The notes: generated by a model from the letters alone, not told the origin. 64,000 nt of DNA from Arthrobacter sp. Alg241-R88 (GCF_900537115.1 NZ_UNRG01000002.1:735924-799923), one strand, 5' to 3'; shown: positions 45,212 to 57,646, numbered from the stretch's first letter. Made by a program: numbers and translations.

Positions 45212-45255
45212 TGTTCCTGCCGCCTTGTAGTGTTTGCCCTGGCCCGGCCCCGCCG

Positions 45256-46338
45256 TCAGCCCCAATTTACCGTCCTGGCGGACGGCCGGATCCCCGGCAG
45301 TTTCAGAATGGCAGCTACCGCAGCACGGCCCGCCCGGTTGGCACCGATGGTTGACGACGACGGCCCGTAGCCCACCAGATGGACCCGAGGCTCGGCTGCC
45401 ACCTGTGTACCGTCCATGGCGATTCCCCCGCCCGGTCCACGAAGGTGCAGCGGCGCGAGATGCTCCAGTTCGGCCCGGAACCCGGTGGCCCACAGGATCA
45501 CATCTGCCGCCTGGACGCGCCCGTCGGCCAGCCGGACGCCGCCGGGTTCGATGGACGTGAACATGGGCTGCCGGTTGAGCGCTCCTCGTGCTGCCGCCGC
45601 CCGGAGAGAGGGCGTCCAGATGAGGCCGGTCACCGACACCACGCTTTGCGGCGGCAGGCCCTGGCGCACGCGCTCCTCCACCAGTGCCACGGCATCGTGG
45701 CCGGCCCTGGTGTCGAATTCGGCGTCCCGCCACACCGGCTCCCGCCGGGTGAACCAGCTGGTGGACGTGACACGGGAAATTTCGTCCAGGAGCCCGACGG
45801 CGGAAATCCCGCCGCCAACCACAATCACATGCTGGCCCGCGAACTCCTCGGCCGAGGCGTAGTCGGCTACATGGAGCTGCCTTCCCCGGAACGTCGACTG
45901 TCCGGGATAGATGGGCCAGAACGGCCGGGTCCACGTGCCGGTGGCGTTGATGACCGCGGCAGCGCTCCACTCGCCGTTGGACGTGCTGACCAGCAGCCTG
46001 CCGGCAGGGTCCGTGTCTTCACGGCTGACAGACCTTACTTTCACGGGCCGCTGGACGGACAGGCCCAGTTCCTCCTCATAAGCGCGGAAGTAGCGCGACA
46101 GGAACTCCGAGCTCGGTTCCCTGGGGTCCACGGCGGGCTTGGCGATGCCGGGAAGATCGCTGATGCCGTTCACGGTTGCCATCCGTAGGCTCTTCCACCG
46201 GTGCCGCCACGCGCCGCCCGGACCTTCCTCGGCGTCGAGCACTGCGAAGTCAAGCCCCCGGCGCTGCAGATGGTAGGCGGCGGAAAGTCCCGCCTGGCCC
46301 GCGCCGATAACTACGACGTCGGCTCGGGCAGGATTCAC
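45256..46338 (-). CDS. Flavin-dependent monooxygenase-like oxidoreductase
   Basis: This 360-residue protein has two dinucleotide-binding motifs, VVVIGAGQAGLSAAYHL (FAD) and VIVVGGGISAVGLL (NADPH), plus INATGTWTRPFWP between them. This is the layout of FMO/YdcC-like oxidoreductases. The substrate is unknown. It is divergent from the CFA synthase gene at 46,404 with only 65 bp between, so the two may share control. Confidence 0.85.
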   Translation of the reverse strand: MNPARADVVVIGAGQAGLSAAYHLQRRGLDFAVLDAEEGPGGAWRHRWKSLRMATVNGISDLPGIAKPAVDPREPSSEFLSRYFRAYEEELGLSVQRPVKVRSVSREDTDPAGRLLVSTSNGEWSAAAVINATGTWTRPFWPIYPGQSTFRGRQLHVADYASAEEFAGQHVIVVGGGISAVGLLDEISRVTSTSWFTRREPVWRDAEFDTRAGHDAVALVEERVRQGLPPQSVVSVTGLIWTPSLRAAAARGALNRQPMFTSIEPGGVRLADGRVQAADVILWATGFRAELEHLAPLHLRGPGGGIAMDGTQVAAEPRVHLVGYGPSSSTIGANRAGRAAVAAILKLPGIRPSARTVNWG

Positions 46339-46403
46339 CCACCCATGATAGTCGGGCGGGCCTTCCCGGCCTTAGTCTTGGCCCATGGAGACAGGAGGAC
46401 CAT

Positions 46404-47720
46404 ATGACCACTAGAACCGGAAACGCAGCACGGCTCGCCAAGGCCTTGGCCATCGTGCTCGGTACTGAGGAAATACCGCTGAGGTTGCGGGCCTGGGACG
46501 GTTCCGAGGCCGGGCCGGAGGGGGCCCCTGTCCTGGAGTTCCGTTCCCGGCGTGCCCTGAGGTGGATGCTTTGGTCGCCCGGACAGCTGGGCCTGAGCCG
46601 GGCCTACGTTTCCGGTGACATTGATGCGCCCGGGGACGTTTTTGCCGCCTTCAACGCATTGAGCTCGGCCGGTAAGTTTGCAGAGCCCGGTCCGTTCCGG
46701 CCGCTCACCGTTGGTGAACTCTGGACGCTGCTCCGTATCGCCGTGCGGCTGGGAGCGCTGGGCCCCAATCCTGCTCCTCCCCCGGAGGAAGCGCGGGTTG
46801 AGCGCAAGGGCAGGCTTCACTCCCGTCGCAGGGATTCCGCCGCCATCTCCCACCATTACGACGTGGGCAATGACTTCTACGCCCTGGTCCTGGGGCCGTC
46901 CATGGTCTACTCCTGCGCCGTGTGGCCTGAAGAGGAGGACGGCCGGATTCCAGCCGGCGACCGGCTTGCCGAGGGTTTGGACGCCGCCCAGGAGGCCAAG
47001 CTGGATCTTGTGTGCCGCAAGCTTGGGCTTAAGCCGGGGATGCGCGTGCTGGACGTGGGCTGCGGCTGGGGAAGCTTCGCGCTGCATGCTGCGGAAAAGT
47101 ATGGCGTCACGGTAGTTGGCGTGACCCTCTCCCAGGAGCAAGCCATCCTTGCGCGTAAGCGTGCCGCAGATTCCGGCCTTACCGAACGAATTGATATCCG
47201 GGTGCAGGACTACCGCGATGTCCGGGACGGGCCCTTCGACGCCATCAGCTCCATTGGAATGTCAGAGCACGTGGGACGGGCAGAGATGCCGCGCTACGCC
47301 GCCACGCTGTTCAGCCTGCTGCGCCCCGGCGGCCGGCTGTTGAACCACGCCATTTCCTGGAACGCCGGCCCCACGGACCCGGACCCACACTCCTTTATCC
47401 CCCGGTACGTCTTTCCGGACGGCGAGATGATCAGCCTGGGCGAGATGTCCACTGCCCTGGAATCAGCCGGTTTCGAGATCCTGGACGTGGAGGCTTTGCG
47501 CCGGCATTACGCGCTCACCCTGCGTGCCTGGGTCAGCCGGCTGGAGGAGCAGTGGGATCAGGCAGTGAAACTGACCAGCCGCGGACGGGCCCTGGTGTGG
47601 CGGGTGTATATGGCTTCCAGTGCCCTCGGCTTTGAGAACGGACTGACGGGCGTCAATCAGGTTCTGGTCCAGCGGCCGGGCGGCGACCCGCCGCCGCTGC
47701 GCAGGACGCAGTGGCTGTAA
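46404..47720 (+). CDS. Cyclopropane-fatty-acyl-phospholipid synthase
   Basis: This 438-residue SAM methyltransferase has AAISHHYDVGNDFYALVLG, VLDVGCGWGSFALHAA (SAM motif) and ISSIGMSEHVGRAEMP, characteristic of CFA synthases, plus an N-terminal domain of about 130 residues. It should add a methylene or methyl group to unsaturated membrane lipids. It is a paralogue of the gene at 24,937, but stands alone and ends in a strong terminator. Confidence 0.92.
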   Translation: MTTRTGNAARLAKALAIVLGTEEIPLRLRAWDGSEAGPEGAPVLEFRSRRALRWMLWSPGQLGLSRAYVSGDIDAPGDVFAAFNALSSAGKFAEPGPFRPLTVGELWTLLRIAVRLGALGPNPAPPPEEARVERKGRLHSRRRDSAAISHHYDVGNDFYALVLGPSMVYSCAVWPEEEDGRIPAGDRLAEGLDAAQEAKLDLVCRKLGLKPGMRVLDVGCGWGSFALHAAEKYGVTVVGVTLSQEQAILARKRAADSGLTERIDIRVQDYRDVRDGPFDAISSIGMSEHVGRAEMPRYAATLFSLLRPGGRLLNHAISWNAGPTDPDPHSFIPRYVFPDGEMISLGEMSTALESAGFEILDVEALRRHYALTLRAWVSRLEEQWDQAVKLTSRGRALVWRVYMASSALGFENGLTGVNQVLVQRPGGDPPPLRRTQWL

Positions 47721-47750
47721 GGACAGGGCGCTGTAACTGCTGAGGAACAA

Positions 47751-47785
47751 AAAAGGGAACCATCCCTAAGGATGGTTCCCTTTTT
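47751..47785. terminator. Bidirectional intrinsic terminator
   Basis: A 15-bp stem (47,751-47,765 with 47,770-47,784, loop CTAA) is followed by a T-run on the plus strand and, reading the other way, by TTTTTTGTT on the minus strand. It ends the CFA synthase transcript and the tRNA-Ala transcript coming from the right. Confidence 0.9.
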
Positions 47786-47813
47786 GCTTCCTCCCTGGCG
47801 GGAGGATGACCGG

Positions 47814-47886
47814 TGGAGCTGAGGGGACTCGAACCCCTGACCCCCTGCATGCCATGCAGGTGCGCTACCAGCTGCGCCACAGCCCC
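47814..47886 (-). tRNA. tRNA-Ala (anticodon GGC), copy 2
   Basis: The minus strand folds as a 73-nt tRNA: acceptor arm GGGGCTG with CAGCTCC, D-arm GCGCAGCTGGTAGCGC, anticodon loop ATGGCAT with GGC, and T-loop GGTTCGAGTCC. No CCA is encoded. It is identical to the copy at 48,071, and the bidirectional terminator follows it. Confidence 0.96.
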
Positions 47887-48070
47887 GGACTTTGCTTGAG
47901 TGGGAGAACGTCCCGCCGAAGCAACCTGATCAGCTTAATGCACTTTCCCGCCGCGCGCCAATCGGCATGTTCTGCGGTGTGGCGGCGTGCCACCACTGCC
48001 GCAGGAGCGGGTTCAGGCGCCCTGGGAACAAAAAATCCGCCGGGATCTACTGATCCCGGCGGATTATTGG
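47887..48070 (-). other. Spacer between the two tRNA-Ala genes
   Basis: The spacer holds the terminator of the first tRNA (48,034-48,065) and probably the promoter of the second. No gene is supported. Confidence 0.5.
48034..48065 (-). terminator. Intrinsic terminator of the first tRNA-Ala
   Basis: A 14-bp stem (48,034-48,047 with 48,052-48,065, loop TACT) is followed by TTTTTTGTT on the minus strand, directly downstream of the tRNA ending at 48,071. Confidence 0.9.
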
Positions 48071-48143
48071 TGGAGCTGAGGGGACTCGAACCCCTGACCC
48101 CCTGCATGCCATGCAGGTGCGCTACCAGCTGCGCCACAGCCCC
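48071..48143 (-). tRNA. tRNA-Ala (anticodon GGC), copy 1
   Basis: This 73-nt tRNA is identical in sequence to the copy at 47,814-47,886, with anticodon GGC reading GCC and GCU codons. It has its own terminator just downstream, so each copy appears to be a separate transcription unit. Confidence 0.96.
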
Positions 48144-48258
48144 GAACTATTGCCGCTCTACGAGCTTTTCTTCCGGGTTTCCCCGGAGCAACTCAAATAT
48201 CTTAGAACAGCAATTCCGAAAATTCCAAATCGGGCATATTCCGCTGGTTCCCGCGCAT

Positions 48259-48660
48259 CTACTCCGTCTCGGTGGAGGCGGCAGCTTTCGCCGAGGTGTC
48301 GTCGCCGAGCTGGAGGTCCACCACGGGGCAGTCCTTCCACAGGCGCTCCAGCGCGTAGAAGACGCGGTCCTCTTCATGCTGGACGTGGATGACGATGTCC
48401 GAGTAGTCAAGCAGGACCCAACGGCCGCCGGAACGCCCCTCGCGCCGGGTCGGGCGGAGGTCCTGCTTCGCGAGTTCCTCTTCAATTCCGTCAACGATGG
48501 CGTTGACCTGCCTCTCGCTGGGAGCGGAGGCAATGAGGAAAACGTCGGCCAGGGCGAGGCGCTCGCTCACGTCCAGGGCCACAATGTCCTGGGCAATCTT
48601 GTCCGCAGCTGCCTTGGCGGCAACACGGGCTGTGATGATGGATGAATCTGATGCAGTCAC
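48259..48660 (-). CDS. rsfS: Ribosome silencing factor RsfS
   Basis: This 133-residue protein has the RsfS core: DIVALDVSERLALADVFLIAS then RQVNAIVDGIEEEL and WVLLDYSDIVIHVQ. It binds ribosomal protein uL14 and blocks subunit joining when nutrients are low. The GTG start follows AAGGAG. It is the last of the group nadD, membrane protein, rsfS, which is typical of Actinobacteria. Confidence 0.95.
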   Translation of the reverse strand: MTASDSSIITARVAAKAAADKIAQDIVALDVSERLALADVFLIASAPSERQVNAIVDGIEEELAKQDLRPTRREGRSGGRWVLLDYSDIVIHVQHEEDRVFYALERLWKDCPVVDLQLGDDTSAKAAASTETE

Positions 48661-48705
48661 GGGACTCCTTGTTGGTTGAAAAGCTTGTGGTGCCGGCGGC
48701 GCCGG

Positions 48706-49968
48706 TTAGCGAGACATACCGCTGATGATCAGGAAGATGCCCGCCACGAGGGCCAAAATCCCGAAGGCCAGGACAGCAAACTGGAGGATGCGGTTGCGCG
48801 TGGCGCGGGCCAGCCCTGCCGTTGCCGCGTCCAGCGGGTCCAGTCCGTGGGCCGAGCGGGCCGGGACCCGGGGCAGGTCCTCGAAGGCGTCCTCGGCGTG
48901 GCTATCCGCCACCACTGCCGGCGGCAGGACAGCAGGTTTGGGCCGGGCAGCAGCCCTGGCGGCGGCCTCAGCCCGGGCAATTACCTGCGAACGGCCGGAT
49001 CCGGCGTCGGACGCTGCCGGCCGGGCTCCGCCGGCGGGGCGCCGCTTCTTGGTGGCGGGCGGCGGGACTTTAGTGCCGGGCCGGGTGGTGACCGGAACGT
49101 GGCTTGTTGCCGGCGGTTTCATCACCGGCCGGTCGACGCCCGGCACCTGGACGAACTCCAAGGGAGTGACCATGGCCAGGTTGCTGGCTGTCGAGGGTGC
49201 CGGCCGCTGCGCGGGAACTGCGGGCGCCTTCTGTCCCTGCTGCTGGGGTGCAGGTTCCTGGTCAGGCGAAGGATCGTTGGCGGGGGCAGGGACGCCGGTC
49301 TGCTCGGCAAGTTTCTGCTTGGCCATGGCCCGCCGGTTCAGCACGGCAGCGCGTTCCGCCAGGGCGATCTGTTCCGCCAGGATCTCGGGGTCCACGGCTT
49401 CCGGATCGAGGGAGGCGATGTGCTCCATCTTCGCGATCTGGTTCTTGGCCTGCTCGGCGATCAGCGCCCTCGCTGCCAACGCCTGCTCAACAGTCATCCC
49501 GTGGGGGGCATCCGAGATCGGGGAAGGCGCCCTGGTGACGGCAGGGGGATCCTGCTCCCCCGCCGCCTTCCCGCCGGAGGCCGGGGATGCAGGGATTTTG
49601 GCGCCCGGGTCAGCGGGCCCGGCAGGCGCAACGATGGGGTTGGCAGCGGTAAGCGCCTGTTCCTTGAGCTGCTGCAGGCGGAGTTGGCGCCGTGTGGGCG
49701 GACCCCCGGCTGCCAGTTGGCCCTCTTTTTCTTCCAATTCCTTGATGGTGCGCAGCGCCGCCCGGTCCCGCGCGCGGATCTGCGAGGAACGCTGGGTGTG
49801 CGTCTGTTCCGGAGCCGGCGCTGCAGTGCCCGGAGCAGGACGGTTAGCCGCGGGCTTTTTGGTGGCAGGCGAAAGCTGATCCGTGGCCGTGGACACGGAT
49901 GGCTGTTGCGCATCCCTGGCCTTCCGGAGTTCCCGGCGGCTGCGGATGGGGGGCTGTTCCTGACTCAT
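48706..49968 (-). CDS. Ala/Pro-rich protein with C-terminal membrane anchor
   Basis: From ATG 49,968 the product has 420 residues. It is mostly low-complexity Ala/Pro/Lys with charged helical stretches and ends in one hydrophobic segment, FAVLAFGILALVAGIFLIISG, with only SMSR-like residues after it, so it is tail-anchored. No enzyme motif is seen. A gene of this type lies between nadD and rsfS in related actinobacteria. The longer frame upstream shadows nadD. Confidence 0.75.
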   Translation of the reverse strand: MSQEQPPIRSRRELRKARDAQQPSVSTATDQLSPATKKPAANRPAPGTAAPAPEQTHTQRSSQIRARDRAALRTIKELEEKEGQLAAGGPPTRRQLRLQQLKEQALTAANPIVAPAGPADPGAKIPASPASGGKAAGEQDPPAVTRAPSPISDAPHGMTVEQALAARALIAEQAKNQIAKMEHIASLDPEAVDPEILAEQIALAERAAVLNRRAMAKQKLAEQTGVPAPANDPSPDQEPAPQQQGQKAPAVPAQRPAPSTASNLAMVTPLEFVQVPGVDRPVMKPPATSHVPVTTRPGTKVPPPATKKRRPAGGARPAASDAGSGRSQVIARAEAAARAAARPKPAVLPPAVVADSHAEDAFEDLPRVPARSAHGLDPLDAATAGLARATRNRILQFAVLAFGILALVAGIFLIISGMSR

Positions 49969-49975
49969 GGAGAAC

Positions 49976-50701
49976 TCATTCAGTGCTGGCTGGTTCGCTT
50001 GCTTCGGAGGTTGGAGCATTGGCAGCCGCCGGGGCGTCCAGGTAAAGGCCGTACTTGGCGATGTACTGGACCACCCCGTCCGGCACGAGGTACCACACAG
50101 GGTTGTTCGCGGCCACCCGTGACCGGCAGTCCGTCGATGAGATGGCCATGGCGGGCACCTCAAGGAGGCTGACGTCCTTCCGGCCCATGCCGTCCAGCAC
50201 GTGCCCCGGCCTGGTCACCCCCACGAAGTGGGCCAGTGACCACAACTCGTCGATGTCCTTCCACGACAGGATCTGCGCCAGCGCGTCGGCGCCGGTGATA
50301 AAGAATAGATCCGCGTCCGGGCGCTGGGCCCGAAGGTCACGCAGCGTGTCGATGGTGTAGGTAGGGCCCGGACGGTCAACGTCCACCCTGCTGACCGTAA
50401 ATCGCGGGTTGGAAGCCGTGGCGATGACGGTCATGAGGTAGCGGTGCTCGGGTTCGCTGACCTGCTTGTGGGATTTCTGCCACGGTTGGCCCGTGGGGAC
50501 AAAAACCACTTCGTCCAGGTCGAACTCGGCCGCCACTTCACTGGCTGCCACCAGGTGGCCGTGATGGATGGGGTCAAAAGTCCCACCCATAACGCCCAGG
50601 CGCAGCCTGCCGTTGGCACCGTTGTGGTGAAGAACGCGGGAAATGTTAGTGGCCCTGCCCGTGATCGTGCTTGTTCGGGTGCTGGCGGTGCGGATCCGCA
50701 T
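49976..50701 (-). CDS. nadD: Nicotinate-nucleotide adenylyltransferase
   Basis: NadD makes nicotinic acid adenine dinucleotide in NAD synthesis. The nucleotidyl-transfer motif [12 protein letters not shown] and the second motif SSTDCRSRV (ISSTxxR) are present. The start is uncertain. The strand [11 protein letters not shown] must be included for folding, and the nearest in-frame ATG before it is at 50,701, inside the upstream small gene; annotation from ATG 50,590 would clip that strand. Confidence 0.9.
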   Translation of the reverse strand: MRIRTASTRTSTITGRATNISRVLHHNGANGRLRLGVMGGTFDPIHHGHLVAASEVAAEFDLDEVVFVPTGQPWQKSHKQVSEPEHRYLMTVIATASNPRFTVSRVDVDRPGPTYTIDTLRDLRAQRPDADLFFITGADALAQILSWKDIDELWSLAHFVGVTRPGHVLDGMGRKDVSLLEVPAMAISSTDCRSRVAANNPVWYLVPDGVVQYIAKYGLYLDAPAAANAPTSEASEPASTE

Positions 50702-50876
50702 GCTCCTCGGTGGCAGCGTGGCGCTTGCCAAGGTTCGAGTAGGACAGGGTGATGAACATCATCACCAGCAGAATGGCGAAGATGACCACTCCGAAGACCC
50801 ACGGCTCAGCCCACAGCGGGGCGAGTTCGTGTTCTTCGCCCTCGGCGATGGTCGTGGCAATCTGCTGGAACAGCAT
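50646..50876 (-). CDS. Small single-pass membrane protein
   Basis: This 76-residue protein has an acidic N-terminus, one hydrophobic segment ([18 protein letters not shown]) and a His-rich tail ([14 protein letters not shown]) that might bind metal. No family is recognised. It lies upstream of nadD in the same direction and may overlap its start. Confidence 0.65.
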   Translation of the reverse strand: MLFQQIATTIAEGEEHELAPLWAEPWVFGVVIFAILLVMMFITLSYSNLGKRHAATEEHADPHRQHPNKHDHGQGH

Positions 50877-50954
50877 TTTCTCCCCTTGGGTTCAAACGAT
50901 TGTGGCAGCGGAAAGCTCCGCCGTTTCTGACTTCTGGTCTATGTTACCGCGTTG

Positions 50955-52334
50955 CTACCCGCGGACCTGGCCCTCGCCCTGCACGATCCACTTGGTGGTG
51001 GTGAGTTCGGTCAGCCCCATCGGGCCCCGCGCGTGCAGCTTCTGGGTGGAGATTCCCACCTCCGCGCCAAGGCCAAGTTCCCCGCCGTCGGTGAACCTGG
51101 TGGAGGCGTTGACAATGACGGCGGCGGAATCAACTTCGGCGATGAACCGCTCGGCGTTGGCGAGGTCGTTGGTGAGGATCGCCTCGGTGTGACCGGTTGA
51201 CCAGGTGCGGATGTGCTTTACGGCCTCGTCCAGGCTGTCCACCATGGCAACAGCCAGGTCAAGGTCCATGTACTCGCTGCCCCAGTCCTCGTCGGTGGCC
51301 GGTTCCGATTCGATCGATGCGGGAAGCGAGGCCCGGACGCGCTCGTCGGCGTGCAGCCGGACACCGGCCTTCCGCAGGGCGGCGGCGACGGCGGGCAGCA
51401 CCGTTGAGCCGGAGTGGACCAGCAGGGTCTCAACGGTATTGCAGACGCTGGGCCGCTGCGTCTTGGCATTGAGGAGGATCTCCACGGCCATGTCCTCATT
51501 GGCGGACTCGTCGATGAAGATATGCACGTTCCCCTCCCCCGTCTCGATGACGGGAACAGCGGAGTTGGTGACCACGGTCTGGATCAACTCCCGGCCGCCG
51601 CGGGGAATCAGTACGTCCACCCTGCCGCGGGCGCGCATCAGGACGTTGGCTCCGGCGCGGCCGTACTGGTCAACCGTCTGGACGGCGTCGGCGGGCAGGC
51701 CGACGGATTCGAGTGCCTCGCGCAACAGGCGCACCAGGACCTGGTTGGTGGCCTCCGCAGCGCTTCCGCCACGCAGGATCACGGCGTTGCCGCTCTTGAG
51801 GGCCAGCCCGGCGATGTCCACGGTGACATTCGGCCGTGCCTCGTAAATGGCAGCGACAACACCCATGGGTACGTTGACCTGCCGAAGGCGCAGACCGTTG
51901 GGCAGGGTTTGGCCGCGGACCACGTTGCCCACCGGATCTGGCAGGCCGGCGAGGTTCTCCAGGGCCGCCACAAGCCCCGCGATCCGGGCTTCGGTCAGTG
52001 TAAGCCGGTCCAGCATGGCGGCGGAGGTGCCGTTGGCCTTTCCTGCTGCCACATCCTTCGCGTTAGCGGACAGGATGGCCGCGGTGCTGTCCTGCAGGGC
52101 GGCGCCCACGGCGCGGAGCGCCCGGTCCTTCCAGGCACGGTTCGCCATGGCCATCCGGCGCGCTGCCTGGCGCGAACGGTCAGTGATGGCGTGGACTGCT
52201 GCTTCGACGTCGCCGGCGGACAGGGAAACCTCAGCCGGGACCGGTGCTGTGGGTGACTCGACGGGAGGAACACTGGCAGGCGCAGCAGTGTCTCCGGAGT
52301 TTTCAGCGGTCTTGTGGATCAGGGCCTCAGTCAT
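50955..52334 (-). CDS. proA: Gamma-glutamyl phosphate reductase
   Basis: This 459-residue ProA reduces glutamyl-5-phosphate to the semialdehyde with NADPH, the second step of proline synthesis. The catalytic cysteine is in [12 protein letters not shown], and GGRELIQTV and [23 protein letters not shown] segments match the family. About 35 N-terminal residues are low-complexity and not conserved. proB precedes it by 26 bp. Confidence 0.95.
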   Translation of the reverse strand: MTEALIHKTAENSGDTAAPASVPPVESPTAPVPAEVSLSAGDVEAAVHAITDRSRQAARRMAMANRAWKDRALRAVGAALQDSTAAILSANAKDVAAGKANGTSAAMLDRLTLTEARIAGLVAALENLAGLPDPVGNVVRGQTLPNGLRLRQVNVPMGVVAAIYEARPNVTVDIAGLALKSGNAVILRGGSAAEATNQVLVRLLREALESVGLPADAVQTVDQYGRAGANVLMRARGRVDVLIPRGGRELIQTVVTNSAVPVIETGEGNVHIFIDESANEDMAVEILLNAKTQRPSVCNTVETLLVHSGSTVLPAVAAALRKAGVRLHADERVRASLPASIESEPATDEDWGSEYMDLDLAVAMVDSLDEAVKHIRTWSTGHTEAILTNDLANAERFIAEVDSAAVIVNASTRFTDGGELGLGAEVGISTQKLHARGPMGLTELTTTKWIVQGEGQVRG

Positions 52335-52360
52335 GTTCCAAGTTTAGGCGAGCCCGGACC

Positions 52361-55151
<2,791 letters not shown>

Positions 55152-55162
55152 TTAAAAGAACA

Positions 55163-55190
55163 GTGGAGCGGACCATCTGGCCCGCTCCAC
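55163..55190 (-). terminator. Terminator-like hairpin between rpmA and obg
   Basis: A 9-bp stem (GTGGAGCGG with CCGCTCCAC) with a 10-nt loop is followed on the minus strand by TGTTCTTTTAA. It lies just past rpmA and should end, or partly end, the ribosomal-protein transcript before obg. Confidence 0.65.
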
Positions 55191-55207
55191 CGCTTCAGAA
55201 CTATTTG

Positions 55208-55471
55208 TTACTCTGCAGCTGCAGCAGCAACGATGTTGACGACGCGACGACCGCGGCGGGTGCCGAACTCAACGGCTCCCGGGGTCAGTGCGAACAGGGT
55301 GTCGTCGCCGCCACGGCCAACGCCGGCGCCCGGGTGGAAGTGGGTGCCGCGCTGGCGGACGATGATCTCGCCGGCGGAAACAACCTGGCCGCCGAAGCGC
55401 TTTACGCCGAGGTACTGAGCGTTGGAATCACGACCGTTGCGAGTGGAGCTCGCGCCCTTTTTATGTGCCAT
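55208..55471 (-). CDS. rpmA: Ribosomal protein bL27
   Basis: This 87-residue L27 starts [20 protein letters not shown], the family hallmark, reaching the peptidyl-transferase centre. There is no N-terminal cleavage extension. It is cotranscribed with rplU, 59 bp upstream. Confidence 0.97.
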   Translation of the reverse strand: MAHKKGASSTRNGRDSNAQYLGVKRFGGQVVSAGEIIVRQRGTHFHPGAGVGRGGDDTLFALTPGAVEFGTRRGRRVVNIVAAAAAE

Positions 55472-55530
55472 TTGAAATGCCTGCCTCTAAATTCTGGGGA
55501 TCTGCTGAAAAACCTGAACAGTAACGAAAG

Positions 55531-55851
55531 TTACTGGATACCAGTGATCTTGACCTTGGTCAGTTCCTGGCGGTGACCCTGGCGCTTCTTGTAACCGGTC
55601 TTGTTCTTGAACTTCTGGATCACAATCTTCGGACCACGGAGGTCGTTCAGGATCTCAGCCGTAACAGTTACCTTGGCCAGGTCAGCAGCGGCAGAGGTGA
55701 CCTTGTCACCGTCAACCAGGAGCAGTGCGGGCAGCTGAATGGTGCTGCCAGCTCCACCGGCGACGCGGTTCAGGGTAACGAAGTCTCCAACGGAAACCTT
55801 CTCTTGGCGGCCGCCTGCGCGGACAATCGCGTACACCACTTGGGAACTCAC
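55531..55851 (-). CDS. rplU: Ribosomal protein bL21
   Basis: This 106-residue L21 has [17 protein letters not shown] and a C-terminal [14 protein letters not shown], which contacts 23S rRNA. GTG 55,851 is used as start; a GTG four codons later is also possible. It heads the rplU-rpmA transcript. Confidence 0.96.
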   Translation of the reverse strand: MSSQVVYAIVRAGGRQEKVSVGDFVTLNRVAGGAGSTIQLPALLLVDGDKVTSAAADLAKVTVTAEILNDLRGPKIVIQKFKNKTGYKKRQGHRQELTKVKITGIQ

Positions 55852-55970
55852 TTCTCTCGACGTTTATTACTAAATTTGCGTGCGGAACCGGCCTGTAAAA
55901 GCCTGGTTTCTCGCTGTGCCTCAACGCCGTGGGGTCATAACCCAAGTGTTGGCGTAAGCACCGAAGATCT

Positions 55971-56000
55971 AGAATACGCTAATTTTGCCTTCGGCCGCAA
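55971..56000 (-). promoter_or_regulatory. Candidate promoter of rplU-rpmA
   Basis: On the minus strand TTGCGG (55,995-56,000) and TATTCT (55,971-55,976) are 18 bp apart, a fair match to a vegetative -35/-10 pair, about 120 bp upstream of rplU. Judged by eye only. Confidence 0.4.
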
Positions 56001-56102
56001 ATGAGGCTGGTTCCGGTGGGTGGACTGTGATAGGTGCCACAGTTCAACTCCGGCGTCCGCACCGTGCCCCACCATAGTACCGGCAAGGCCACGGGCAGTG
56101 CG

Positions 56103-57626
56103 TCAGGAGTACAGGCGCGGCGCGTCGAAGAAGTCCACTTCCAGGCGGCAGGACTGCCTAAACGCCGTAACCATGCCTGCCCGGTCCGCGGCCGAGGCCA
56201 CGCGCGCCGCTTCGTCCACGATCGCAATGGCCCTGCGGGTGGCAGCTGCGAAGTCTTGGTCAGCGTAGGTGCGCAGCCAGTCCGCGTACGGGTGCGCCGA
56301 CGGTTCACCGGCGGCAACGAACCGGGCGTGAAGCGTTGCGCCCACCTCGGCGTAGAGCCAGAAGCAGGGCAAAACGGCCGCCGCCAGGACCGCATAACTG
56401 CCCGACGCCGATGCCGCCGTCAGGTGGTCCACATAGGACTTCGTAACAGGGCCAAGCCCGGGCTGCACGGTGCGCGTGCCCAGCCAGGTGCGGTGCAGCT
56501 CCGACTCGACTTCCAGGCACTGCCGGGCAGAGGCCGTCCAGAAGAGCTGCTCCGCCTCGGTGGGTGCCAGTGCACTGGCCCTGGCCAGCACGCGCGAATA
56601 GCCGTTGAGGTAGATGGCATCCTGCGCGAAGTAGTACGCGAACTCCTTCTCGCCCAGGCTGCCCGAGGCCAGGTTGCGGATGAAGTCCAGTGCATGGATG
56701 TCGTCCAGGTCCTGCTGCGCCTCACGCCAGAGTATTGCGGCGAAGCTCCCTTCGGAAAGCAGCGGCTGCTGGTGGTGGAAGTGGTGCACCGGCCCGTTGC
56801 CTTTTCCCACCTCCAGTGATCCCGATGCCTCGAGCGCACCGGCCAGCCACGGTTTGACTTCACGGAGGGAAAGCTCCCAGTCCCCCAGCCGTGCCTGCGC
56901 CGCTGCCATGGCGGAGGACAGTGAACAGCCAGTGCCATGGCTGTTCCGCGTTGCCACGCGCTCCCCCGGCACAACCACCACTTCGTCGGACAGAAGGCCT
57001 GCGGTGTTAACCAACGCATCGGGGCACTCGCCGCCGACCAGGTGGCCGCCCTTGACCAGCACTGTGGCGCCGGTGGCAGCGGCGAGGGCGCGGCCTTGTT
57101 CCAGCGCCCCGGTCCAGGTGTCCTGCAGTTCGCCGCCAACGAGCATGGCGAGTTCCACCAGGTTGGGGGTGATGAGGTGGGCCAGCGGAAGGAGCGCGCG
57201 CAGTGCCGCTTCAGCGGATTCCTGCAGGAGCCGGTCGCCGCTGGTGGCGACCATCACCGGGTCCAGGACCACGACGGCGGGGCGCACCTTCCGGAGCCAT
57301 GCCGCCACTGCCTCGATCACCTCGGCGCTGCCGAGCATTCCGATCTTCACGGCGTCGATGCCGATGTCGTCACTGACCGCATCCAGCTGCTCGCTCAGGA
57401 ACGTTGCGGGCGGCACATGAACGGACCGGACTCCGCGGGTGTTCTGGGCGGTCAGGGCAGTGATGGCAGCCATCCCGTAGCCGCCCAGCGCAGCGATGCT
57501 CTTCAAATCGGCTTGGATACCGGCGCCGCCGGAAGGATCGGAGCCTGCTATGGAAAGGACCCGGGGTACGGGCCGGCCTGGGCGTGGTGGTGCCGCAGGG
57601 AATATTGCCGAGGTGGCAGTGGGCAT
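56103..57626 (-). CDS. Fused HMP/HMP-P kinase and TenA thiaminase II
   Basis: From ATG 57,626 the product has 507 residues; a TTG at 57,644 has a better Shine-Dalgarno (the riboswitch's own GAAGGGA). Residues 1-270 are ThiD: VLSIAGSDPSGGAGIQADLK, HLITPNLVELAMLVG and SHGTGCSLSSAMAA, which phosphorylates hydroxymethylpyrimidine. The C-terminal 220 residues are TenA, with FAYYFAQDAIYLNGYSR and the late Glu region, which salvages HMP from degraded thiamine. A TPP riboswitch sits immediately upstream. The open frame further upstream overlaps rne and is not coding. Confidence 0.92.
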   Translation of the reverse strand: MPTATSAIFPAAPPRPGRPVPRVLSIAGSDPSGGAGIQADLKSIAALGGYGMAAITALTAQNTRGVRSVHVPPATFLSEQLDAVSDDIGIDAVKIGMLGSAEVIEAVAAWLRKVRPAVVVLDPVMVATSGDRLLQESAEAALRALLPLAHLITPNLVELAMLVGGELQDTWTGALEQGRALAAATGATVLVKGGHLVGGECPDALVNTAGLLSDEVVVVPGERVATRNSHGTGCSLSSAMAAAQARLGDWELSLREVKPWLAGALEASGSLEVGKGNGPVHHFHHQQPLLSEGSFAAILWREAQQDLDDIHALDFIRNLASGSLGEKEFAYYFAQDAIYLNGYSRVLARASALAPTEAEQLFWTASARQCLEVESELHRTWLGTRTVQPGLGPVTKSYVDHLTAASASGSYAVLAAAVLPCFWLYAEVGATLHARFVAAGEPSAHPYADWLRTYADQDFAAATRRAIAIVDEAARVASAADRAGMVTAFRQSCRLEVDFFDAPRLYS

Positions 57627-57646
57627 TACAAGGGTCGTAGACAAGA

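Noticed and set aside
45212..45970. Upstream extension of the rRNA methyltransferase frame
   Set aside because: It overlaps the flavoprotein gene; the residues are Arg/Gly-rich and unlike the family.
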